A stretch of 64,000 nt of DNA from Datnioides undecimradiatus. Its lineage: Eukaryota; Chordata; Actinopteri; Lobotiformes; Datnioididae. This document shows positions 53,851 through 64,000 of this stretch, piece by piece. Both the position numbers and the translations under genes were made by a program. A model generated the notes under the pieces. The model saw only the letters and a list, made by a program, of their open reading frames with translations, searched no databases and was not told the origin of the DNA. How positions within the stretch are numbered: the first letter of the stretch is position 1; each line of letters starts with the position of its first letter. The DNA is taken from positions 1,054,001 to 1,118,000 of the forward strand of contig WARS01000981.1 in assembly GCA_008933995.1 (NCBI GenBank). Reading direction: 5' to 3'.

Positions 53851-54613
53851 ACTTTTATTTTATTTATTTCAATGAATAAGCAATGTCAAGTCCAATTCCT
53901 CATGTGGCGCAGCATCTATCCATGTATCAGCTTGTACATTAGGGATGGGAGTTACTGTCAGACCATGATCTGTGTTGAGCAGTGACTGGTAGTGATCTAA
54001 CGTGTTTTGGAAGGAATATCAAACCACATACATGCTAATAGGATATATGTTGTTTGAAATTCTAGTGTGCTCTTCATTTCTTTACAAACAACACAATTTA
54101 ATAATGCAAGCCAGAAATCAGTTGAGCATTTGGTCGGCTCATTTTAAGTAGCGACTGCTGTGAAACAATTATAAGGGAAAACCAGAAATTTCAAATTAAC
54201 TTGACTTTAAACTGACAAACATACTCAATTCCAGGGATTTAATGGTATGTAAAGATGGCCATAATTGCAAAGTATAGAGCTGTACGGACTGTGGAAGTTG
54301 TTTTTCTTCCATTCCGCAATTGAAGGAGTATGTTCACAAAGCACCCTTCCTTTGAAATGAGCCACAGCTGCAGATCCTAATTCTAAACACCTTCCAAATT
54401 TGTGCCAAAGAGTGGAAGTTGGTGTTTTCACAGTGCTCTCTCATCAAGAACCTTCATATCCTCTCCACAACCACAATTGTACCTTTTTAAAGAGCCTTTC
54501 ACAGCACCTCATTAGGCATGGCTGGATTTCCGAATGGCCCCATTTCTAAATATTCACTGAGTGGTGTTTTTGCCGTTTGATGGAGCAGATACAAAGCGTT
54601 AAACCATAAATCT
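53851..54613. other. Intron DNA just upstream of the exon
   Basis: No element was recognised. Confidence 0.6.
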
Positions 54614-54653
54614 CTAATGTGTTTCCTGTATTTCCCGTCTTCCTTTCTTCCAG
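54614..54653 (+). promoter_or_regulatory. 3' splice site (branch region, pyrimidine tract, AG)
   Basis: A C/T-rich tract runs from about 54620 to the AG at 54652-54653. A CTAAT motif at about 54614-54618 sits roughly 35-40 nt upstream and could be the branch point. The site fixes the exon start, because the frame continues upstream only by chance. Confidence 0.85.
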
Positions 54654-54889
54654 ATGCAATGTGGACAATAAAGTATCTCGAGTGGCGTGGCTCAATCGCA
54701 CGACCATACTGTTTGCAGGAAGTGAGAAGTGGTCCCTGGACCCTCGCGTCATCCTGATGGAGAACACAGCAGTCACGGAGTACAGCATCAAGATCCAAAA
54801 TGTTGACGTCCACGACGAGGGGCCCTACGTCTGCTCGATCCTCACAAACAAGAAACCAAAATCAACAAAAGTGCATCTCATTGTTCAAG
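54654..54889 (+). CDS. opcml: Internal exon (probably exon 2) of an IgLON cell adhesion molecule, Ig domain 1; opcml most likely, ntm possible
   Basis: IgLON proteins are GPI-anchored neuronal surface molecules with three Ig domains. They pair with each other on neurons and influence neurite growth and synapse formation. The exon reads 78 whole codons flanked by split ones: the first base completes an Arg codon and the last base begins the next codon. Visible landmarks are the first Ig cysteine (exon residue 1), the VAWLNR core tryptophan (residue 12), an N-R-T glycosylation site (14-16), the IgLON-typical KWSLDPRV stretch (25-32) and the DEGPYVC motif with the second cysteine (54-60). The exon ends at HLIVQ, the usual Ig1/Ig2 junction. 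Upstream lies a polypyrimidine tract with AG at 54652-54653; downstream is GTAAGA at 54890. Splitting between Leu-Arg and Cys matches other IgLON genes, where exon 1 carries the signal peptide. SILTNKKP in the last strand resembles fish OPCML as I recall it; mammalian OPCML and NTM read SVQTDNHP. IgLON membership is near certain; the paralogue is less so. Confidence 0.93.
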
Positions 54890-54895
54890 GTAAGA
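54890..54895 (+). promoter_or_regulatory. 5' splice site GTAAGA
   Basis: CAAG|GTAAGA is a near-consensus donor. If it is not used, the frame reads 15-16 unrelated residues to a stop at about 54937. The homologous protein ends this exon at VQ, so the donor is the real boundary. Confidence 0.9.
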
Positions 54896-57800
54896 CCTCC
54901 TCAGCCATGTCGCTGATTGTATTCAGCCCCAACAAATAACCAAAGGTGAGCAACAAGATCAGGGCTGGAGCAGTGTCGTGTGTTGGCTCTCTTGGTGTTC
55001 GTTTTTTACAAGTGGAGAATCCTAAACCCAAGTTGTTCTTGCCTGAATTCGACCAGTCAAATCAAATCTTCTCTCGAATGTTTTAGGATGGTGTGATTAG
55101 ATGGAATTCAGTCGGCATCAGACCCGGTGATGAAACCGGGATTCAATCTCGATTTAATTTCAGATTGCTGATAGATATTGATTCAGGACACAGAATGTTG
55201 AAAAATGTCCTGGCTCAGTTTCATTGCAAAGTCCCACTAAATCAACTGACGGCACTGAGACTTTTATCTCTTATGATGAAATCTATTTCCTTCATGGTGA
55301 GTTTCCACAAACAATTAGCACCGCCGCCCTGAGTCTGCGTTTGAGGTTTAGATCATGTAGCAGGACTAATTTGACATATAATTAAAACTTAAATTAATTA
55401 AAAAAGTAGTTGTGTCAGATACCTCATGGAGAATCACAAAGCGAACACACCACATCAAGGAGAGACTGTCGGCAACACCTGGGTGGACGCAGATTGCAGC
55501 GTTTGAGATTTTAATATGAGTTTAGACAATAAAAGAATCATGTCTTTGAGAATGAAATCAGATCGCTCTGTTTTATTCACTTTCATCAAATCGTAATTAA
55601 CATTGAGTATTTTTCACACTGTATAATTCATGATGATATCTCATTAACTCTTAATTGACGCTGGGAAGCGTCAGGCCATGGTTTTAATCAAACAATAGAC
55701 AAGCATATTCTCGCACAGACAGGGAAGTACGTTACCAATTATGTTTTCCCCGGGATTTTATCTGTCCTTTTCCCGACATTGAATAACCCAACCATCTGGA
55801 TGCTGCACACTCACACTTGACAATAAAAGCTGCCGCAAGATCTGCAGAGCGTGCTTCGTGTTGTTGCACCTAGCCTGACAATCATTACACATGTGACAGT
55901 GCCCGTAAATGATACCAAGGCAACAGACGCAAGCGAGCGCCTGCCGCAGCTCTCCATGTCCGTAGGAAAGCAAATTTCCAGAAAAAAATGTATTTTCTAT
56001 CTCAATCCTATAATCCCTGCAAAATCCAAGCTAGTTAAATATTATAGTGGCATATTATAGTAGCAAATGAATGCGTTCACATAATAACTGTGGTGACTGG
56101 GCTTTGTCAATATTCAACAAATGAAAGACAAGTTGAAAATGTGAAAAAGCTGTTACCAAAAGGCGTGAAATGGGTTTCGACTGTCTCTCCACAACAGGTT
56201 TGATTTTAGATAATAATCAGATCTTTGCTACATGATCGTACAATCAAGCTAAGAGAAATACACTCTGTTTTGATGTTGTTTGTTACCCTGCATGCTAGCT
56301 AGCTAAACCAGACAGCGGCCAGACGGGGAATTCTTTGATTTTCACAGTGTTACTTTGTGCTGCTGAAGTCATGGACACGTACCAGCTGGGTACTCAGTCA
56401 GCGGGGGCAGCTAACATTAGAGCTCTCAGGTGCGCTGCAGTGAGATACCATTATTTTTATCTGCGGAGGGCAGAGGAGGAGAGGAGCTTGTTTGCTAAAT
56501 TATTAATGCAGATTGATGGATAATCATTTAATCAGTAACAGTGCATAGACGCAGACATAGTAGTTGGGCTTGGTTACAGCTGTAAACATCCACATATCAA
56601 GGAATGTGCCCTTCATCATTACACATATCATGATATAATATATATGTATTGGTTCTGTAATAATACAACGTGGATAAGATGGATGGATTGCTGATATAAA
56701 TGGAAAAGAGATCTCAGCTCATGCTTTGGATTAAAATCTCCGTCAGATGGGATTTCAGATCCTCGAGCAGGAAAACCATTTGAAAGTATGAGTTTCTTTC
56801 CTTTACAATGCACGTGTGGAGTTTCATACTGCTGTATTTCTGCACGGCTGCTGTATATGAGTGCAATGCATAATGCTAGTTACTGTGCAGTTAAAGTAGA
56901 CTGGAGGCAATCCCGCTGTTTATTTGGGCAGAGGGACAAACATGCGGGGAAATAGCGCAGCCCACGATTTCTCCCATGCTGGCACTAGTTTTAGGCCCTA
57001 CAGTGGCGTAATGCTGCTCTGGCCTGATTACACACATGCCTGTACCCAACATGGTGAATACAGATTTAAAATACAAGTGCCACCGCTCATGAAACATGTG
57101 CGGTGGCAGTTGTGGGGACATTTTTTCAAGAAGGGGCACATATTTCTGCCACACCACGGAGTTACAAATGAATGAATACAGAAGAGCACAGCCACCTTTA
57201 TGGCAAAGACAGATCAGGAAGTCCGCGGGGGATGTTAGTGGTGCCTTTCGTCCCCACAGGTGCTCTCCTTTCTCGCACCTCAGAAATGGAGATTGGTGTT
57301 GAACCTGTACACAGAGAAGGACTCTGGAGGCTAACATCAATCAGCCCAGTGACCTTGTCAGCTGATACCCTCAGGAATATAGGGCATCTGCCTCCATGGT
57401 GACTGCACACGGGGAGTGGACTGACTGCAGTTAAGCCACACTACAAGAAAGAATAATATCTTGGAGTGCTTTGTAATGCATAGCATATATATTCCAAGGA
57501 CTAAAGTGGCAGAGAAGGAGCCAAGGACTCTGAATCAACATCAAGTGGTAGTTACACTCTGATCCCAACTGTAAGAGCTTCAGTTCTGTTTCTTTTTTAA
57601 CGAGCAAAGGGCCTTCTGTTTCCTTCTTATCAACTATCCCTGAAACTCCCCCACATCACTGTAGCCTTCAGAGTGACTCCATCTTGAGTTAAGAAGTTAG
57701 AGTAAGAGGTAGCGCCGCCCCAGTCAGTGCAGCTGCTGACTTAAAGCAACATTATGGTAACGTTTAAAAGAAATCACACTCTTCCTCTTGCAAAATAATT

Positions 57801-58377
57801 AATTCAACTGGGTGTTTATATATTGTTTTGCCATTAGATGAAATGAATGATGAAATAGCCCCAAATCTGTTGCCTCAAGTTTTCTGCAGATTGTGGAGAG
57901 TGACAGTATACTGGATATCTTTCCTGTCCAGAAGGTTTTTTATTCTAACCTCCAGTTACTGTGACACCAGCGCTGGAATAAACCTTGTTATTGTTCCGAT
58001 CTTTGCCAGCAAGAACTTGTTGAAATCCCCGAAGATGTCAGCAGCACAAGTGAAGATCTTCAGCCCGCAGACAAACTAATGTTTGGTTGTCGTCTTGTTT
58101 TTGCCCCCTGCCTTTTTGTGCCCCAGCTGGCCTGTAACAATCGAACTTGTCCCCCTCCCATCACCGCACGCTGGTTCAAACTCTCCGCACAGCAAGTGCA
58201 CACAGTGTCCGCCGCCCCATGCAGTCTGCTCGGTGTCTCTCTCTCATCCTATAATACTTTTCATAATGAGAGACAGAGCAGGCCTCTGGAGGAGGACCCA
58301 GTACTTTGCCCTCAGTTGTAGATTCATCTTGACTTCGCTCTGTCTGTATGAAACCAGTTACTATTCAAGACAGCCCT
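54896..58377. other. Unassigned intron DNA
   Basis: Mostly featureless. A small hairpin (CCCGGT / ACCGGG, 55123-55140) lies 230 bp after the exon. 56285-56520 and 57690-57770 have wording reminiscent of teleost repeats, too weakly to delimit. Confidence 0.5.
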
Positions 58378-58760
58378 TCTTTGACCACTTCTCTGATGTT
58401 TAGTGAGCTTCCAGCAGAGATGCTTGAGTAACTCAGTGGTTTGCAGTCTTGCCTCGGAGCAGAAAACGACTGCTCTTGTGTCTGATGTATCACAGTCCAA
58501 TCACTTGCAGGTCATGTAGTAAGGAGATGTTTAGTTCCTCGTGGAATATGGAATAACCTGTGAAAAGGTGTCTTTCTTTGACCCCTGCTCTGGTGTTTAG
58601 TGAGCTTCCTGCAGAGATGTTAGAGTCACTCAGTGGTTTGCAGTCTTGCCTCGGAGCAAAGGACCACTCTTGTGCCTGATCTGTAACTGTCTTAATCATA
58701 TGCAGGTCAGGTAGTGAAGAGATGTTTAGCTCCTTGTGGAATATGGAATAACGCAGTGTC
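58378..58760. repeat. Diverged tandem duplication, two units of about 185-197 bp
   Basis: Unit 1 is 58378-58574 and unit 2 about 58575-58760. Shared blocks in the same order include TGTTTAGTGAGCTTCC, CTCAGTGGTTTGCAGTCTTG, TAGTGAAGAGATGTTTAG (variant in unit 1) and TGGAATATGGAATAAC. Differences are substitutions and small indels spread throughout. There is no coding potential in either unit. Confidence 0.85.
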
Positions 58761-60565
58761 TGTAAATGATAAGCTCCAGCTCACCACAAGCCTAAAAAGA
58801 TAATGCTAATGAGGAAATGACTGACTCAAATGTTACCTACAGATTTAGTTTTCACTTCATTTTCCAGTATATTGTACATTCTGTTACTTCTGTCCGGGCT
58901 GTTGTGGCTCCTTCTCCAGGCATACATGCTTCCAAGTCGTTAAGGATCCGACCCCAAGGCTATGAAGGTGCAGTGCCTGCAGCATGGCCCAAAAGTAAAT
59001 AAATAAATAAAATAAATTTGTATCAGCAGGTGGGTTGTTTTATAAACCTGGACAACTGCAGCTTGCATTGTGGGAAGTGCAATAAGATGTTTCATTGAGA
59101 CAGACTAAAACTAGCATGCGCCCAGTCAGCTCCAGAATGTTTGCCACTGCCATGTTTCCGTGCAAAGAAGGCGGTTTGTCCATTTTCAGCCTGCCACGGT
59201 GTCCAAACATAATACGGATTGTGTTGCTCAACTGAACTGTAAGACCTGTTTCATCATACTGTATGTCCATAATTAAATATCCAATCCATAGACTTATTTG
59301 ATGGGAGATCAGCACACATAACAGACTAATGAATTAACAGATTAATTACCCTACAGTCAATTAAACATTCTGGACTGAGATTTGCTGCCATTGTGCTCAG
59401 TGTCCATCCTGTTTATTCTGATATTCTTGGCTCTTTTTGTGGCACCATTTACTGCAACAAGTGCCAGTGGTGCACTCGCGTTGGTGTGCTTAGTATGTTG
59501 GGCGTTTTGCACACCCTGGCTTCATCCCCCATAGCGTCAGACTGTCAACACTAAGTTCCACTGCACTGTTCAGTGGCATCTGAGGGGGTACGCTCAGTGC
59601 AAATGACCTGTATTGCAGCGTGATGGCACTTGGGAGCTCCATCATGCCAACGTGCCTGTTCGTAGGGTGGAGAAAAGGCTTTGCTTTTTTTTTTTTCTTT
59701 TTCTCCAGCATAATCGTAACTCCCCACCCGCCTGTGCACGTAGCAAACGATGCTTGACACCCTCGCATAACGCATCAGTATTCCACTTCTAACCTTTTTG
59801 CAAATAGTGCGCTGCCCCTATAAGAAGGAAAACATCTAAGGAAACAGCTTCCTCAGGAATTCAGGCCCTGGAATTGTAATAAATGCATGAGGTATACTGA
59901 GCAGTCAGCACTATAAGAAGACTATTCTGGGTTTAACACTGTCTACTGTGCAGTGCTTCCTGAGCTCAGTTGGTCTGATGTCTGACTTAATGATCCAGCT
60001 ACTCTATGTTCATACATAATTGTCATTTGTTAAACAGAATTATCAATATGGCTTATTTTGTCTCTCACAAGTAATATAGCAGAACATCAATTAACTTTTT
60101 TTTCCCCCCTCACTCATTTAGCAGAGCTTCTACCAATGCCCGGAAAATGAAAGCTGCCATTTTGATTTGAAGGAGTTAATGAGATTTTTAGGAATAATAA
60201 TGACAGATGTAATTAATCCAAATTGCAAACAGTTTAGACAATTAAATGATAGATGTGATAACAGTAAAGTTATGGATATGTTAAATGAATATCCCTTTGA
60301 GTGCCACCTTTATGTTTAGCACCATAGCACCATCTATGTAAAGGAACACTCCCTCTGCTCTGGGAAAACACTGTCACCTGTGCCAATCTTGATCTTGCTC
60401 CCTCAGTCAATATCAATCAGTGGAGACAGGTGAAATTAGTTCTCGACCAAATTGGCCCTGGATACAGACTGGGGTATTACCTGAGTGTCGTTTGCTGCAT
60501 TTGTGGAGCTTATAATGTTTTCTGGGTTCTTGTAGCAACTGGTCCTGGGTGCTCCCAGTACGGGC
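58761..60565. other. Unassigned intron DNA
   Basis: It contains an (AAAT)n patch at about 58997-59020 and an interrupted poly-T near 59684-59702. 59040-59810 may be repeat-derived but I cannot name it. Confidence 0.5.
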
Positions 60566-60581
60566 GGGGGGGGGGGGGGGG
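60566..60581. repeat. Poly-G run (16 G)
   Basis: A long homopolymer on the + strand preceded by GGGC. It is prone to slippage and sequencing error. Confidence 0.9.
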
Positions 60582-61196
60582 TTCACAGCAGAAGGAGCAA
60601 CGGAAGTCGAGAATATAAAAACAGAACTAAGTCACTTTCATGCTTCCCAGGTCTTTTTTTTTTACAACGTTTACATTTAAAACAATGTTTAGATCATTTA
60701 ATTTGGAAAATATATAACAGTAGATAATTAGTTTGGCCTGCCTGTCCTGAGGAGAGGGTTTGCGCAAGGTAGTTTAAATTACAGCTTCCAGCCTACTTCT
60801 ACTTCTTAGTTTTATATAAAATAGTCCATTGTATTGCCCATTATCAGATATAATGTATATCAATTCACAGTTATTTATGAGCCAGTCATTCCCTAATGAT
60901 TAATTAATGTGGTAACTGTTTTCTGTTAACTCATTGTGGAGTTAACAGCCCTCTCAACACATTTTAGCAGGAATTCATTCCTTTTGAGGTTGTTCCTGAT
61001 TCATTTCTCACTTGTTTGTAGGTAATAATCACATTTTGGTGTTCTGCATTGTAATCTGTTCCTCCTTCCATTACTACACTATTGTCATTTCAAGGTCATA
61101 CTTTTGTAATTTTGTAACATTTTACAACACAGTTATAAAAAATGATATCTTGAAGGAGGATCATCTGAAGCACTTCAGTACATAAACGCAGCTAAA

Positions 61197-61221
61197 ATTA
61201 ATATATATATATATATATATN
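61197..61221. repeat. (AT)n microsatellite ending in an undetermined base
   Basis: About 11-12 AT units followed by N at 61221. The repeat length is probably unresolved in the assembly. Confidence 0.9.
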
Positions 61222-61591
61222 CTGCCATTACAATATCCGTAGGGGTTGTTGACAAACATGAAAGCAAGCAGCATGGTTCTATTTTCCAGAGGAAACTCAA
61301 TTCCTGTCCTGCAGTGCTACAGATGAGAAGGGCATCAAAGCATGTGTGGTATGCAAAATGACTGCCAACGCTATATTTCACTTAGGTAGCGTGGTTAATC
61401 CTGATTCAGGGAGAAGTCAAGAGAGCCAAACAGAGTGAGTTGCAGAGCACTAAGTCTGCTAAGCTGTGTCAGGTGACAGCAGCCAGCCCACAACACCCAT
61501 CACATCTCACTGCACTGATTTTGATCAATTAAAAGGCCTTCATGCTCACATTCTGAGAGCTGATCTGCTTTGCTGCTCTTACTGCTGTGGC

Positions 61592-61593
<2 letters not shown>

Positions 61594-61634
<41 letters not shown>
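61594..61634. repeat. (AT)n microsatellite
   Basis: About 20 AT units, uninterrupted. Confidence 0.95.
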
Positions 61635-61637
<3 letters not shown>

Positions 61638-64000
61638 CTCACAGTTCATGTTCTTGATGGTTGTAATATCTAATGACACAGTAATAGGAGCTGAACCATC
61701 CTGGCAGTCTTCTTGAATAAAGGGCTGCGTGTGTACACAAACACAAACATGCTGGAATGTGTTTTGACACACTCTCCTGTATCTTCTCCGCTCACATTCT
61801 CACACTCTGTCAGGTTTTGTCTGAAGTGGATCCTCTGCGAAAAGGAAGACAATTAAGGCATAAGGGCACATAGCTGTAACATAACACAACTGTGTGTATA
61901 GTGCAGTAAATGCACTGTGCAGCTTTTACTCAGCCTTAAAACCTTTTAGTGGACTGTCCACCTTTACACACACATCTATAGATTTCCTGAAGTCCACCTG
62001 AAGCTACAGACTCTCATGACTGTAGTCATATTGATGATAATGATGGGGCGTGTCCTTCTTTTTGTTGAATCAGATCCTCCGTTTTGCTAACGTTGAGATG
62101 GAGGTTGTCGTCCTAGCACAAAGATGTAAGGGATCTGTGGACGGGCACACAGTTGTACATGAACAGCATGCAGAGTTGGTCCACCTGGACATTACGCCAC
62201 GCTACAGCAATCGAACACATCTGAGGCCTACTTAGAGTCCAGGGCAATCTACAAACCCACCGTGTTACTGTAGCTCACCTACCAATGTCAGAAATAGTTA
62301 AAAGCACTCTCGAGAGTTAGTCAAATGCATTTCCATAATTAAAGGTGCATGATAAGATATTCATATATATATAAAGTTTGTGTGCTTTTACTTTGAATTT
62401 GTTTTGGACCTAGAAGCTCAGTTAGCTTTGAGTGGATTGACTGTTCATCATGAAAGTGTGGTAGCTCTGAGTAACTGGAGCTGCCTCCTTCTGACAGGTA
62501 GCATGTACAGGTCCTTATTTTCTATATTAGTTCTATGCATGCATGCCACCTAGTGTCACCTTAATCGTTAACAGTAACAATGTAACTCACTCATTTTGCT
62601 GCATTCTTGCAGAGAGCAGTGGTCCTCCTGCCAGCTCTGCCTCTCTTCCATCTTTCCTTCTGTTTTTCACCTGTGCTGTCTGTTGTTGATGACGGGTAGC
62701 GATCACACGGTGAGGTCTGAAGCAGGTGGTGACTGTAGTGGTGATGTGTATTGTCTCTCCTTTGATTTATATGTTTGATTATTAGTTTTTAATAATGATT
62801 TGACACTCAAGTGCGCTGTTTGATAGCTATTGGTGGTTCGGTACAGTATTTGAAGTACCGTACGCATTTACTTGATCAGAAGGAAAAGCTGACAAAGGCA
62901 GATAAAGAAACGTTCATATGTTGACTTTCCTGCTGCAATAGAGTATAATACAGCCAGAACAAGAAACAGAATTCATTAAAAAGTCACATTGCTAGCTTGA
63001 AGACAGACATGCGCATCTGTGGACAACAAGTAGACTGTGTCCCTGTCCAAAAGCAATGTCCAGTATGTTCCTCTAGCTCATGTTTAACACAGTTCAATGA
63101 AATCCATCTGAAGGAAGACAGGACCGGTGGCACACAGCCCCAACGGTAACAGTGACAGAAGCCTGTGAGGTCTGTCTGGGTTCCAGCAGCTTACAGGAAA
63201 AGAATCACTTTGGTGAAAGGTAGACTCACACACTTTGTAGGGCTCAGAGTCGTTTGATGCTTTAGCTGTGTGGGGGAGAGTGTGTCATCAGGCTTAGCAT
63301 AGTCAACTGCTGCTCTCACAAAAATGCCATTACAGGGTGGCCTGCTCAGAAGCGGTGACAGTGTGCAAGTCTGTGGGCCATTGAAGGTGGCTTTACATGC
63401 ACCACACTGAGACACACCGGGGAGTCATCCACTGTGTCTGTCTCTACAAAGCTTAAATACTGGGAATATTTGACAGTGGGTAGTGTTGCAAAGCCCACCA
63501 ACATTCCCTTGTGGAATTCCCAGTCTTCCCATGTATTTTAGGAGAACATCAAACTTTTTATTACTGGTTGAGGATGTAAGACATTTCCCATAATTAGAAC
63601 TCTCACCAGAAGCAGAACCAGAAGCTCTCCATAACCTGCACCTTTATGGACCTGCATGGTTTTGGTGCTAGGCTCTGCTTTGTTCCCGCTACATTTCACA
63701 ACCTGGAATGTTCTGGATAAACTGTAGGTCATTGAAAAGCATGGACAAACTGGACTACATGCAAAGAATTTTCAGCATTATTATCATCATACATTCATGG
63801 ATGTGCCCCACAGTGGGAGGTGCAGAGAGCAAACAGTACCACCCTGTATCTCTAACCAGCCCTCTGCTCCATTCCCCCCTGACTCAAAAGACGGGGAGCA
63901 CATTTCTCATTTCTGTAGAGCAGTGCACAAATTTAGGGACTCCTAACGAGACATTCCTCCCCATAGCTTGACCCTGTAAGCTCCTGATTCTAGGATCCAG
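61635..64000. other. Unassigned intron DNA to the window end
   Basis: No exon of the IgLON gene or other feature was recognised. Confidence 0.55.

Larger units (their letters stand above)
1..54653 (+). other. Presumed 3' portion of IgLON intron 1
   Basis: No other exon of this gene was recognised here. The expected upstream exon would encode a signal peptide and end in a motif like TVRQG-S-x-LR, and I found no such reading. Very long first introns are typical of IgLON genes. The region is repeats, microsatellites and unassigned DNA, itemised separately. Whether a second gene is nested here cannot be excluded from sequence reading alone. Confidence 0.7.
54890..64000 (+). other. Presumed 5' portion of IgLON intron 2
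   Basis: The next exon should begin with the Ig2 domain, with a VNEGSNV-like stretch and GRPEP. I found no such sequence before the window ends, so the intron is probably longer than 9.1 kb. Confidence 0.7.

Noticed and set aside
54499..54813. Open frames antisense to the IgLON exon
   Set aside because: They are shadows of the conserved + strand exon.
54890..64000. Ig2 exon or GPI-signal exon of the IgLON gene
   Set aside because: I looked for the VNEGSNV and GRPEP type motifs and for a terminal hydrophobic exon on the + strand and found none.
1..64000. CRISPR arrays, operons, prophage, rRNA, viral genomes or endogenous retroviral genes
   Set aside because: No regularly spaced repeats, no dense coding, no gag/pol/env-like frames and no LTR pairs were seen. 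The only reverse transcriptase trace is the L2-like fragment at 742-783.

Overview
This 64 kb window is vertebrate nuclear DNA, almost certainly from a teleost fish and probably a percomorph. The grounds are: one short spliced Ig-domain exon in a large non-coding background, many (CA)n, (TG)n and (AT)n microsatellites, and remnants of fish-type interspersed repeats (a Tc1/mariner relic, an L2-like LINE relic, several copies of a tRNA-derived SINE-like repeat). I see no bacterial, phage, CRISPR, rRNA or intact tRNA feature. No database search was run. Family assignments rest on motifs in the sequence and on recall of the families.

The only protein-coding feature I can support is one exon on the + strand, 54654-54889 (236 bp). 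It encodes most of the first Ig domain of an IgLON-family GPI-anchored neural cell adhesion molecule, most likely opcml, with ntm as the alternative. By analogy with other IgLON genes it is exon 2. On that reading 1-54653 is the 3' part of a very long intron 1, and 54890-64000 is the 5' part of intron 2. The signal-peptide exon and the Ig2/Ig3/GPI exons were not found and should lie outside the window.

Layout: 1-1.2 kb is a repeat cluster (dispersed repeat, L2-like RT relic, SINE 3' end, ATT microsatellite). From 1.2 to 41 kb is mostly unique-looking intronic DNA with scattered SINE copies (12.5, 15.1, 25.9 kb; a possible tRNA-like head at 31.1 kb), microsatellites (10.6, 20.9, 31.4, 35.2 kb), a perfect RFX-type X-box (11.6 kb) and a CpG-richer stretch (38.9-40.1 kb). 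From 41 to 49.4 kb is repeat-rich (LINE tail, Tc1 relic, three dispersed repeats, two SINE-like copies). The exon follows at 54.65 kb. Intron 2 contains a diverged ~190 bp tandem duplication (58.4-58.8 kb), a 16-G run and two AT microsatellites, one ending in an undetermined base (N at 61221).

I did not find a new biological system. The observations most worth checking are the X-box/forkhead cluster at 11.6-11.95 kb, the CA/TG perfect palindrome at 20.9 kb, the tandem duplication at 58.4 kb, the CpG-rich block at 39-40 kb, and a minus-strand frame near 33 kb whose end matches the PCNA-binding consensus. All are modest and could be ordinary intron content.
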